DNA from: UMGS2069 sp900557585 | Lineage (GTDB): Bacteria; Bacillota; Clostridia; Christensenellales; UBA1242 | Assembly: GCA_902476355.1 (NCBI GenBank) | Contig: CABSCS010000001.1 | Location: forward strand, 1 to 64,000 | Direction: 5' to 3' | Length of the DNA: 64,000 bases | In this document: piece after piece, positions 41,310 to 49,300 of the stretch | Position numbering within the stretch: the stretch's first letter is position 1 | Layout: the number at the start of each line of letters is the position of its first letter | The notes under the pieces: generated by a model | Told to the model about the DNA's origin: nothing | What the model saw: the letters and a program-made list of their open reading frames with translations, nothing else | Databases searched by the model: none | Made by a program: the position numbers and the translations under genes

Positions 41310-41338
41310 AGAATACAACCGCAAGCAAATTTTGTCAA
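41310..41338 (-). promoter_or_regulatory. Promoter of the RNHCP gene
   Basis: Minus-strand TTGACA (41333-41338), 17 nt, TATTCT (41310-41315). Confidence 0.7.
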
Positions 41339-41344
41339 ATAAAA

Positions 41345-41370
41345 AACTTTCCAGAAAAAACTGGAAAGTT
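41345..41370 (-). terminator. Terminator after the LTA-synthase-like gene
   Basis: AACTTTCCAG / CTGGAAAGTT hairpin with an A6 loop and flanking A/T tracts, 4 nt after the stop codon. Confidence 0.9.
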
Positions 41371-41374
41371 ATTT

Positions 41375-43486
41375 TTATTTATCGTCTTTGAACAAGCCAA
41401 ATTTATATATCTGTTCAAGAATGTGTTGTTTTTCATAGAAACGGCAAGCGTCACGCTTGAAAAATTCCATTTCTTGGCTGGTTACGCCCTCGGTGACATA
41501 CATATCCACAATGTTGATTGAATAAATGTCTTGTTTGAACATTCCTGTGACATAGGAAACCATAAGGCTTTGCGAAATTTCTGCTGGGTTGAAAATGTTG
41601 AAGCCTTGGGTCATATAGGTGTTATATGGAAGCCCAAAAAGTTCGCAAACGGTTGGGAAAATGTCATAGGTGTTGCAGAAAGTGTTGTTCACTTGATGTT
41701 CAAGTTTTTTCGACCAAATCATTGCAGGAATGTTATACATATAGGTGTCATAGAAGTCGTCTTTTGAAATGTTCTTGATGCCATAGCAAAGGTTTTCATA
41801 ATATGCGTTGTGGTCGGCATAAAGAACCAAAGTTGTTTTGTCTGCAAGTCCCCTTGCCTCTAATGTGTCAAGGACAAGTTTAACCATGCGGTCGGTGTCC
41901 ATGGCAGCACACTTATATTGTCTGTAAAGTGCTTCCATATGAGGGTCTTCTGGATAAGAATATGAGGTGTTTTCTGAAAGCCAAGTCTTATATCTGTCAA
42001 GTTCCTTTTTCCACAAATCATAATAAACTTGAAAACGCTCGTTTGTTCGGTTATAGGAACCATGGGTTGTAACGGTTGTAAAGAAAGAGAAAAATGGTTC
42101 GTCTTGGTCTGGAATGAACTTGTCGAGCATTGCGTTAATATAGTCCGAATCAAGGTTCCAGTCGTTGAAAGTAGTGCTTTTGTTTTCAAGTGTTACGTCT
42201 TCAACACCATAAACATTTTCAAAGCCCATGTTCTTGTTTACAACATCGCGCTCATAGAATGTCTTTTTGTATCCATGGAAATAGTTTGCTGAATAGCCAA
42301 GACTTCTGAACAAGTTTGGAAGAGAATATGGAGTGTTCAAATTGTCTTTGCCCGCCAAAGTTGACATTTGTGTGTCTTTTGGCATGTTTCCGTTCAGTCC
42401 AATATCCTCGCTCATGTTTGTTTTGTTTTTCGAATAGAAATTTTCAAAAGCAACACCCGATTCGGTTCTAATTTTCCAAAGTGTTGGAGTATAGATTGGG
42501 TCAATTGCAAACCACTCGAAACTTTCAAGCATAATCATAATGAGATTGTCGCCATAAAGAGTTGCCGAGGTGTTGGTTTGTTTTTGTCCGTCTTTTAAAC
42601 CCTTTTTAATGTCGGTGATTTCGGCATCGGTTGGCTTGTCGTTTTTATAAATCAAATTGCCAATGCTTTTTGCATAGAAACCATAGGTTCCAAACTTTTT
42701 ATAGGCTTCAAGTTTAAACTGCATGTTGTCCCACAAATATTTGTCGCTTTCGGCAACGGCAATAGAGTTTGGGGTGTTTTTAAAGTTTGCAGTTTGAACA
42801 AAAAATCCAGTGATTGAAATCGTCCAAAGAGCCGAGAAAACTGAAAGCAAAAGTGAAAGACGATTCATTCTTTTGAGTGGATAATATTTCTTTATTTTTT
42901 TGTCCATTAAAACTTGCGAAGTGATAAGAACTGCCAAAATTGCAAGGTTTGCAAGAATGCTCCAAAACTCAATGAATTGGAAAGAGAAAGCGGCAACCGC
43001 TTCGCCACCAAGTTTAATCATGTCGAAAGAGAAAATGTCGCCAAACACCTTGTAAAGTGTTGAGTTGATGCAGTTGATTGCAATTTGAAAACCAAGGAAA
43101 ACATACATGACAGCATTTGCCCACCCACGCTTTACAACAAACATGATGCCCGCAACAACAAGATAGAACGACAAGTTTATCATGAAATAGGTTGGCAAAA
43201 GTTGAACCGTTGTTGAACTTCCGGTTGCTTTAAAGCGGATGAACGCAAAGTTCACCATTTCAAAAACAATTGCAAAAACCAAAAACAAAACCGGCTTCAA
43301 AATGTCGGAAAGATACATTCCTCCAAAGTTCTTTTCTGCCGGTTTTTCAAGAACATCAAGGTCTATCATTTTTGATTTTTCAGTTTGCTTGCTTTTAAGC
43401 TTCTTGATTTTCTTGTCTTTTTCGGCTTGTTTTTTCTTTTCTTCTTTTTCCTTTTGTTGAATATTGATATTTTTTTCTTTTTTCAT
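41375..43486 (-). CDS. LTA-synthase-family glycerol-phosphate transferase
   Basis: A 703-residue membrane enzyme. A Lys/Glu-rich cytosolic N-terminus (1-40) precedes five hydrophobic segments (about 62-230) and an extracellular sulfatase-fold domain. Catalytic landmarks match LtaS: MLESFEWF (Glu321), the nucleophile Thr356 in NKTNMSED, a TTVTTHGSY His and YADHNAYY. Family members polymerise glycerol-phosphate from phosphatidylglycerol into lipoteichoic acid or transfer it to other lipids. The start at 43486 has GAGGCAG upstream and follows the lipid kinase stop by 7 nt. The two together make sense: the kinase recycles the diacylglycerol this enzyme releases. It lacks a clear signal-peptidase site after the last segment. 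Confidence 0.88.
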   Translation of the reverse strand: MKKEKNINIQQKEKEEKKKQAEKDKKIKKLKSKQTEKSKMIDLDVLEKPAEKNFGGMYLSDILKPVLFLVFAIVFEMVNFAFIRFKATGSSTTVQLLPTYFMINLSFYLVVAGIMFVVKRGWANAVMYVFLGFQIAINCINSTLYKVFGDIFSFDMIKLGGEAVAAFSFQFIEFWSILANLAILAVLITSQVLMDKKIKKYYPLKRMNRLSLLLSVFSALWTISITGFFVQTANFKNTPNSIAVAESDKYLWDNMQFKLEAYKKFGTYGFYAKSIGNLIYKNDKPTDAEITDIKKGLKDGQKQTNTSATLYGDNLIMIMLESFEWFAIDPIYTPTLWKIRTESGVAFENFYSKNKTNMSEDIGLNGNMPKDTQMSTLAGKDNLNTPYSLPNLFRSLGYSANYFHGYKKTFYERDVVNKNMGFENVYGVEDVTLENKSTTFNDWNLDSDYINAMLDKFIPDQDEPFFSFFTTVTTHGSYNRTNERFQVYYDLWKKELDRYKTWLSENTSYSYPEDPHMEALYRQYKCAAMDTDRMVKLVLDTLEARGLADKTTLVLYADHNAYYENLCYGIKNISKDDFYDTYMYNIPAMIWSKKLEHQVNNTFCNTYDIFPTVCELFGLPYNTYMTQGFNIFNPAEISQSLMVSYVTGMFKQDIYSINIVDMYVTEGVTSQEMEFFKRDACRFYEKQHILEQIYKFGLFKDDK

Positions 43487-43493
43487 TTCTGCC

Positions 43494-44405
43494 TCAAAGT
43501 TTTTCCACATATTTTTGTGGAACAATAATTTTTACTGCTTTGTTTATAACTTTAAAATCAAAGTCGCCTGCATCGGCTTTTTCGCCGTCAAGATTGATGA
43601 CCGTTTCACCCTTAACCTTCATTTTAAAGTTATGCAAAACTCGATAGGTTATTTTTTTGCTTTTTTTATAGTGGTTCAGCCCAAACGCGAAAATGCCCGC
43701 TGTGGTGCAAACATTTGAAAATGAAACTCTTTTCTTGTTAGAGTGAACAAGCACAACTTCAACAACGCCGTCATCAAGTTGCGCTTTTTTGTTTAAAAGA
43801 AAGCCCGCCGTGCTTCTTGAATTTAAAATCAAGACGAGCGCGCAATCTTCACAAATTTTTTCGTTTTCGGTTTCAAGAACAACATGCACAGGCTTTGCAT
43901 GAAAAATGTCTTTCACGCCGTCAAAGAAATATGCAATTTTACCAACACGCTTTTTAATCTCGCGCTTGGTGCGATAACTTGCTCCGGTGAAAAGCCCCGC
44001 ACAACAAACATAAATGCCATAGTGATTGTTCACCTTGAAAATGTCATGCTCATATGGAACACCAAAAACAAGGTTTTTTGTTGCTTTTTTAATGTTTCGA
44101 GGAATGTGAAGCGAGCGAGCAACATCGTTGGTTGTTCCGGTTGGAATATAGCCAATGATTGGCTTGTTTTCGCTTTCGCCCATGCCATTTATAACCTCGT
44201 TCAGGGTTCCGTCGCCCCCAGAAACAAAGAAATAGTCATATTTTCCGCAAGCCTCTTTTGCAAAAATGCATGCGTCACCCGCCTTTGTTGTTGGGCGTTC
44301 TTCAACATTGCCATATTTTTCGCGAAGGCATGACAAAATATAGTTTTTGCTTTTCAAAATCTTGCCATTTCCGCTTTCGGGATTGTAAACATAGATGCTT
44401 TTCAT
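43494..44405 (-). CDS. Diacylglycerol kinase family protein (DgkB-like), likely leaderless
   Basis: A 303-residue soluble lipid kinase with SGGDGTLNEV (GGDGTLNE at residues 63-70), YIPTGTTNDVARSL and a C-terminal beta domain with NLDGE. DgkB phosphorylates diacylglycerol, the by-product of lipoteichoic acid synthesis, to phosphatidic acid for reuse; the LTA-synthase gene 7 nt downstream supports this. There is no ribosome site. A perfect promoter ends 6 nt before the ATG, so the mRNA is probably leaderless. Other members of this family phosphorylate sphingoid or undecaprenyl-type lipids. Confidence 0.88.
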   Translation of the reverse strand: MKSIYVYNPESGNGKILKSKNYILSCLREKYGNVEERPTTKAGDACIFAKEACGKYDYFFVSGGDGTLNEVINGMGESENKPIIGYIPTGTTNDVARSLHIPRNIKKATKNLVFGVPYEHDIFKVNNHYGIYVCCAGLFTGASYRTKREIKKRVGKIAYFFDGVKDIFHAKPVHVVLETENEKICEDCALVLILNSRSTAGFLLNKKAQLDDGVVEVVLVHSNKKRVSFSNVCTTAGIFAFGLNHYKKSKKITYRVLHNFKMKVKGETVINLDGEKADAGDFDFKVINKAVKIIVPQKYVEKL

Positions 44406-44411
44406 GCTAAA

Positions 44412-44440
44412 ATTATATAACTATTGTTATATAATGTCAA
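44412..44440 (-). promoter_or_regulatory. Promoter giving a probable leaderless kinase mRNA
   Basis: Minus-strand TTGACA (44435-44440), 17 nt, TATAAT (44412-44417), then 6 nt to the ATG. Both boxes are perfect. Confidence 0.85.
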
Positions 44441-44554
44441 CAAAAACTCCCGCGTGCGAAATTTCAAAATCCACCAAAAACTGCAAAATTTCACATTTTT
44501 AAACATTGTTTGCTTTTTTTTGCACTTTTTCGAAAAAAGCAAAAACCATGGCAC

Positions 44555-44585
44555 AAAAAAAGAAGAGCCAAATTGACTCTTCTTT
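44555..44585 (-). terminator. Terminator of the SHOCT-like membrane protein gene
   Basis: AAAGAAGAG / CTCTTCTTT stem with inner pairs and one mismatch, U7 on the minus strand, 15 nt after the stop. Confidence 0.85.
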
Positions 44586-44599
44586 AAAAATTGAAGTGA

Positions 44600-45415
44600 T
44601 TATTCTTTGTCGATTTTTTCTTTCAAAGTTGCATATTCTTCTTCTGAAACTGCCCCACATGCTTTGAGTTCGTCAAGTTTTGCAAGGCGTTTTGCTTTCT
44701 TTTCGTCGACAGGGTTCACAACTGGTGCTTCTTCTGCAACTGGTTCTTCTTTCTTTGCAGGAGCAAAAGATTTCATGATTTCTGAACGGATTTTATTGAA
44801 CTCTTCATCTGTAAGAGCGCCAAGTTCTTTGATTTCTTGAAGTTTTACAAGGCGTTCGCGAACTTTTTCCATGTTTTCAAGAGAATAGTTTGTTTCTTCT
44901 TTCTTTGCAGGTGCAACAGGAGAAACTGGTGCTGTTTGAGCGCCTTGAACACCGCTTGCAACATTTGCAAGATTTGGATCGCCAGCAAGATATCTTTCTT
45001 TTTGTTTCTTTTGAACTGCAAGAAGTCCAGCAAGAGCAAGACCAGCAATCAAAAGTCCGCAAAAGAAGAATGAAACAATAATCCATGCAAGAGCAAATGA
45101 ATATTTTTCATATGCTTTCTTGTCGTCCATGATTGTAAGTTTTCCGAAAATTGCACCTTCGGCATAGGTGAAGCCGGCTGAAATGATTCCAACAATAAAC
45201 AAAGCATATACAGTGTTTTTAACTTGTTCAACAAGTGCTTGTGCCATTGCTGGTTCAAGACCTTGAGCAATATATTCGTTATACATTTGGACAAACAATT
45301 CGTTTGAGGAACTTAGTCCAATAAGTCCCAAAACGCAAGTTACAACCAAAATAGAAGCGAAAATATAGCACAAAATTGAAACGGCTTTATAATAGTTATT
45401 TACAGTTTTTTCCAT
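44600..45415 (-). CDS. Membrane protein with two C-terminal SHOCT-like repeats
   Basis: A 271-residue protein with three or four hydrophobic segments in the first 150 residues, a Pro/Ala/Val-rich linker and two copies of a short helical module: LVKLQEIKELGALTDEEFNKIR and LAKLDELKACGAVSEEEYATLK. These match the SHOCT pattern, a helical hairpin of unknown function usually found at protein ends. AAAGGAAAA precedes the ATG and a good promoter lies 85 nt upstream. Function unknown; membrane location is clear. Confidence 0.82.
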   Translation of the reverse strand: MEKTVNNYYKAVSILCYIFASILVVTCVLGLIGLSSSNELFVQMYNEYIAQGLEPAMAQALVEQVKNTVYALFIVGIISAGFTYAEGAIFGKLTIMDDKKAYEKYSFALAWIIVSFFFCGLLIAGLALAGLLAVQKKQKERYLAGDPNLANVASGVQGAQTAPVSPVAPAKKEETNYSLENMEKVRERLVKLQEIKELGALTDEEFNKIRSEIMKSFAPAKKEEPVAEEAPVVNPVDEKKAKRLAKLDELKACGAVSEEEYATLKEKIDKE

Positions 45416-45499
45416 TGTTTTTCCTTTTTAAATTAAATTGCATTTTGACAATCAAATTACATTTTTTCTTTGAAAAGCCAAAAATGTTCTTATATCTTT

Positions 45500-45529
45500 A
45501 TTTTAACAAATAAACACATAATTTGTCAA
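45500..45529 (-). promoter_or_regulatory. Promoter of the SHOCT-like gene
   Basis: Minus-strand TTGACA (45524-45529), 18 nt, TAAAAT (45500-45505). Confidence 0.75.
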
Positions 45530-45563
45530 TAAGTTTTCCACCAACTCGTAAAAAGGTGGAACA

Positions 45564-45612
45564 AAACATAAAAAATGCCATGACAAAAAGAGTCATGACA
45601 TTTTTTATGTTT
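45564..45612. terminator. Long hairpin, probable terminator
   Basis: A 20-bp stem (AAACATAAAAAATG-x-CATGAC and its complement, one mismatch) with a 7-nt loop. Possible end of transcripts arriving from the giant gene about 770 bp upstream on the minus strand. Confidence 0.65.
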
Positions 45613-45750
45613 AGTTTCATAATCAAATTACAAGCGAGGTTGCTTGTGAAAAAATGATATTTTTAGTAAAGAATTTTGAAAAGTTGAAGCAAAAAGAATG
45701 AAATTTTTGCGGTTTTGTGCAAAAAATTCAAAATATTGTGATTTTTACTA

Positions 45751-45911
45751 TTTTTGATTGGTATCGGTTCAAAAACAGCAATATTCACAAAGATTTTGTT
45801 TGTTTTTCTTTCCCCTGCCCATTGCAGGCAAAAATGGTATCGGGTTTTTGCAAAGCAAAGAGCAAAAGAAAGTGAACAAACAGGCAAATGTGCGGTATCA
45901 ATTCACATTTG
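45751..45911. ncRNA. Candidate structured RNA with three GGTATC-loop hairpins
   Basis: Three stem-loops have unrelated 7-8 bp stems but share GGTATC in a 10-11 nt loop. Stem 1 is TTTTTGA/TCAAAAA (45751-45775), loop TTGGTATCGGT. Stem 2 is GCAAAAA/TTTTTGC (45828-45851), loop TGGTATCGGG. Stem 3 is AAATGTG/CACATTT (45886-45910, plus a flanking C-G pair), loop CGGTATCAATT. Stem 2 and a CCTGC/GCAGG hairpin (45814-45828) sit inside an outer helix, TGTTTGTT/AACAAACA (45797-45804 with 45875-45882) continued by CTTTC/GAAAG. The transcribed strand is unknown. Confidence 0.45.
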
Positions 45912-46136
45912 TTTTTTTATTTTGAAAATTTGTGCAAAGAAAGGAAAAATTCATTTTCTTTGAACAGTTTTCTTGATTTTTAGCAAAAATAACATTTTTT
46001 GAAACTTGAAATATTTTCTTTGAAAGTGCGTTTCATATCTTTCAAAAACAATTTGCAATTCATCTTGCTTGTCACGATGAAACTTTTTCAAACGCAAATA
46101 AAGAAATCTTTGTTTTTAAACAATCAAATCGGGGTC
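45912..46136. other. Non-coding stretch with further stem-loops
   Basis: No gene. It holds a perfect 8-bp hairpin, TTTGAAAG/CTTTCAAA with a 12-nt loop (46019-46046), and a 6-bp hairpin, TTCATC/GATGAA with an 11-nt loop near 46058-46080. Their loops do not carry GGTATC. Confidence 0.5.
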
Positions 46137-46310
46137 AAATTTGCTTTTCAATGCCACTTTGCAGTGCTTTATTAGTTTGTTATCGTTTTCAAAGCGCAAA
46201 CAATTTTAAAAACACGATTGAGCGCTCTTTTTTGTGATTTAAAGTTGTTTTTGTTTTAAAAACTTTAACTTATAACAAAGAACAGCAAAGTGGCATTGAA
46301 AAGCAAATTT
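46137..46310. repeat. 26-bp perfect inverted repeat flanking 122 bp
   Basis: Left arm 46137-46162 and right arm 46285-46310 are exact reverse complements over 26 bp (AAATTTGCTTTTCAATG start). Pairing continues inward in patches (TTTGTTAT/ATAACAAA). The inside is AT-rich with a GAGCGCTC palindrome and no gene. A TC dinucleotide follows the right arm and precedes the left arm, too short to prove a target-site duplication. It could be a MITE-like element or a very stable 3'-UTR stem. Confidence 0.6.
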
Positions 46311-46350
46311 TCGCCTTTTTTGAAGATTTTTAAACAAACAAAGAAGTCTT

Positions 46351-46376
46351 GCTTTGCAAACCGAAGTTTGCAAAGC
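46351..46376 (-). terminator. Stable UUCG-loop hairpin after the giant gene
   Basis: An 11-bp perfect stem GCTTTGCAAAC/GTTTGCAAAGC closed by C(UUCG)G on the minus strand, 8 nt past the stop codon. The downstream tract is only partly U-rich, so it may stabilise the 3' end rather than terminate alone. Confidence 0.6.
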
Positions 46377-46384
46377 AGTTACTT

Positions 46385-49300
46385 TTAAGAAGCAGATCCA
46401 ACAATGGTTGTTCCAGAAATTGTTGTTGTTGCAGAAGTTGTGTCGCCAACTTCGTAAACAACTCTTTGTCCGTTTGCATTGATAGAGCCACCAGTCAAAG
46501 TGAGACTTGACTTCTCGTTATAGAAGATTCCGTTAAATGAACTTGAAGCAGTTGCAACAGTGATGTTGCAGTTTGTCATGCCCATTGTGCTTGAGTTGAT
46601 ATAGAACAAACTGTTACCATTTGCAGTTCCACCAGAAACAGTGAGATATGAAGTTGTAACTTTTGCACTGTTTGTTGCGTAAACAATGCCTCCGTTACCA
46701 CCCGAAGCACCTACTGTATAGTTGGTGATTGAAGTTCTGTGAATGTTAAGAGTTCCGCCATTTACAACGAAGATAGATTTTGTTTCGTTAGAAGTTGCTG
46801 AAGGAGCGGCACTAGAAATAACTGTTGTGTTAGATGTTGCACTGCTATTTCCAATGTTGAGTGTTTTGCCCGAAGCAACTTTGAAGCATACATCACCAGT
46901 AAGAGTGATTGTATGAATGTTGGTGGTTGTTGCTGTGAAGAATCTGTTTCCAGAAGCAAATGTCAATGTCTTGCCAGAACCGGTAAGAGTGAACGAGCCT
47001 GAAATAGATGTTGCAGAGAAGTCTCCACCAAGAGTGAGGTTTGCTTTGAGCACTGCGTTAACAGCAGTAAGTCCAGAAAGTCCAGAAATTGTTGTTTTTA
47101 CAGCAGTGAACGAAGCGGCTCCGCGAGGCGCACTGTCAAGAGCAAGAACGCCAGATGCATTTGAATATTTAACCCAAATTGCAGGAGTTGATTTAGAAGC
47201 ATAGATTGTTGCTGTTTTTGCAGTTTTGTTTACTGTTGCAATGCTTGTTGAAAGAGTGAAACTGTAAGTTGCTGTTGACTTATAGTTTGCGTCTGTTCTT
47301 GTGTATGCAACAGAACCACTCGCGGTTGCAGACCAACCTGTGTGCTTATAGGTTTCAGCAGTGTCTGCATAGGCGTTGAAGCCATATGTTCCAGAAACTG
47401 TTGTTCCATATCTTGCTTTTACGCTTGTTGGCATTGTAACGCCAGTCAAGCCATTTGCATTATATGTGATTGTAAGTTCAACACCACGAATAAGTGTTTG
47501 AATGTTTGTAGTTGAGTATGCACTTACGGTGTATGATGAACCAGCCTTTGTAAGACTTGAAGATTCGGTTGGGGTTGTAGTTGAACCAGCAATGAATCCT
47601 TTCACTTCATAATAGGTTGAAGCAGTTGTTGTGAGAACATATGATCCACCATAGTATGCAGTGAATGTTCCGCTTAAAGCAGAAATTGTTGTAACTGTTT
47701 CTGAACCAATCTTTACAACTGTGCCTGTAAGTCCAGTTGCGGTGTTAGAGTAAACAGAAGCACCACCAAGAGTATAGGTCTTTACAGTTGCTTGTTTGCT
47801 ATCAGGTTTGTAAATAGCGTAAACTGTCATTCCAGCAGTGATATTAGCATTGGTCAATGTATACTCTGTGCTTGTTGAGAGAGCAGTTCCAGTATATTCT
47901 GCTGTTGAATACCAACCAACAAAGATATAGTTTGGCGTTCTGCTTGTTGCAGTAAGAGTGATTGAACCACCTTCACTTGCTTGTGCAGAAGTTCTGCTTG
48001 AACCAAATGATGCTGTTGCACTTGTTCCAGCATGCATTGCTTGTGGAGTTCTGTAATAGTCTGAAACAGTGATTTCTTTAAGCCAATGTGCATAGAACGA
48101 TTTGTCAACGGTTCCACCATTCAAACTGTATACGGTTGCTGTTGTAACTTGTGTTCCACCAGTTGATGCTGTGAACCAACCAGCGAATACATATCCATAT
48201 CCAGTTCTTGTTGGCTCGGTTGGGAATGCAATTGTTCCTGTCCAAGTCTTGTAATATGAAATGGTTTTATAATTTGATGTTGAAATCTCAGGTTGTGCAC
48301 GATAAATGAATGAACCAGAAGCAGACTGCCATGCTCCGCCATTAGGGTGCCATGTTACGTTGTAGGTGTCAGGCTCAAACAAAGCGTATCTGTTTGTTGT
48401 TGAACCAGCAGTTCCGGCAACAGAAGCAGATGCTGTTGAAGTGCATGCTGTGTTTGAATACCAGCCAACCAATTTGTAATTGGTTTTTGCACTTGCAGTT
48501 GCTGTTCCAGTGAAGCCATGATAGAAGGTTCCGCCAGTTGCTGTTCCGCCGTCTGTTCCAGATGTCAACGAGCCAAGAGTGGTTGCGCTTGTTGCATTCT
48601 TGAAGTATGCAGAAGCGTTGATTGTGAATGTTGCGTTCACGAATTTTGCATAGAGAGTTGTATTTCCAGTGATTGTTCTTGAACCACCAGTTGTTGAAGT
48701 GGTGCAAGCCTCATTAGAGAACCAACCAGCAAATGTAAAGTTACGTGAAACGCTACTGATTGTTACGCTTGTTTTAGCAGTTGCAGAAATTGTTGCGTTT
48801 TGACCATGATAGATATAGCCACTTGCAACGCTTGTTACAACTGTTCCACTTGCGTTTAGTGCAGAAGCAATTCTTGCATATCCTCCGGTTTCACCAGTGG
48901 TGAGAGTTCCAAGAGCAGTTGCAGAAGTTGCTGCTTGATATCTTGATGTGAGTGTTACAAGATATTTTGCTTGTTCAAAGTATGCATAAATTGTTTTTGC
49001 AGAAGCACCTGTTGTATAGGTGTATGAAGATGTTGTTGAACCAGTTGCAAGCAAAGACGAGCAAGCAGAATCTGAATACCAACCAACAAATACATATCCT
49101 GTTTTTGCAGTTGCTGTGAGAGAAACAGTTTTTGATACATAGTATGAACCAGCACCAGTTACTGTTCCTGCAATTCCTGTTGTGTCAGTTGCAATATCAC
49201 CAAGAGCGGTTGCGCTTGTTGCAGAACGGTATCTTACTGCAAGTGATAATGCATATGCTTTTGCAACAAATTTTACAGAGAATGTTGAGGTTCCTGAAAT

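Noticed and set aside
45797..45882. Integron attC-like or IS end
   Set aside because: No core-site motifs, integrase or transposase in the window; the paired stems with a common loop fit an RNA element better.
45663..45963. Overlapping small open frames in the structured intergenic region
   Set aside because: No ribosome sites, low-complexity hydrophobic translations, and they run through the conserved stem-loops.
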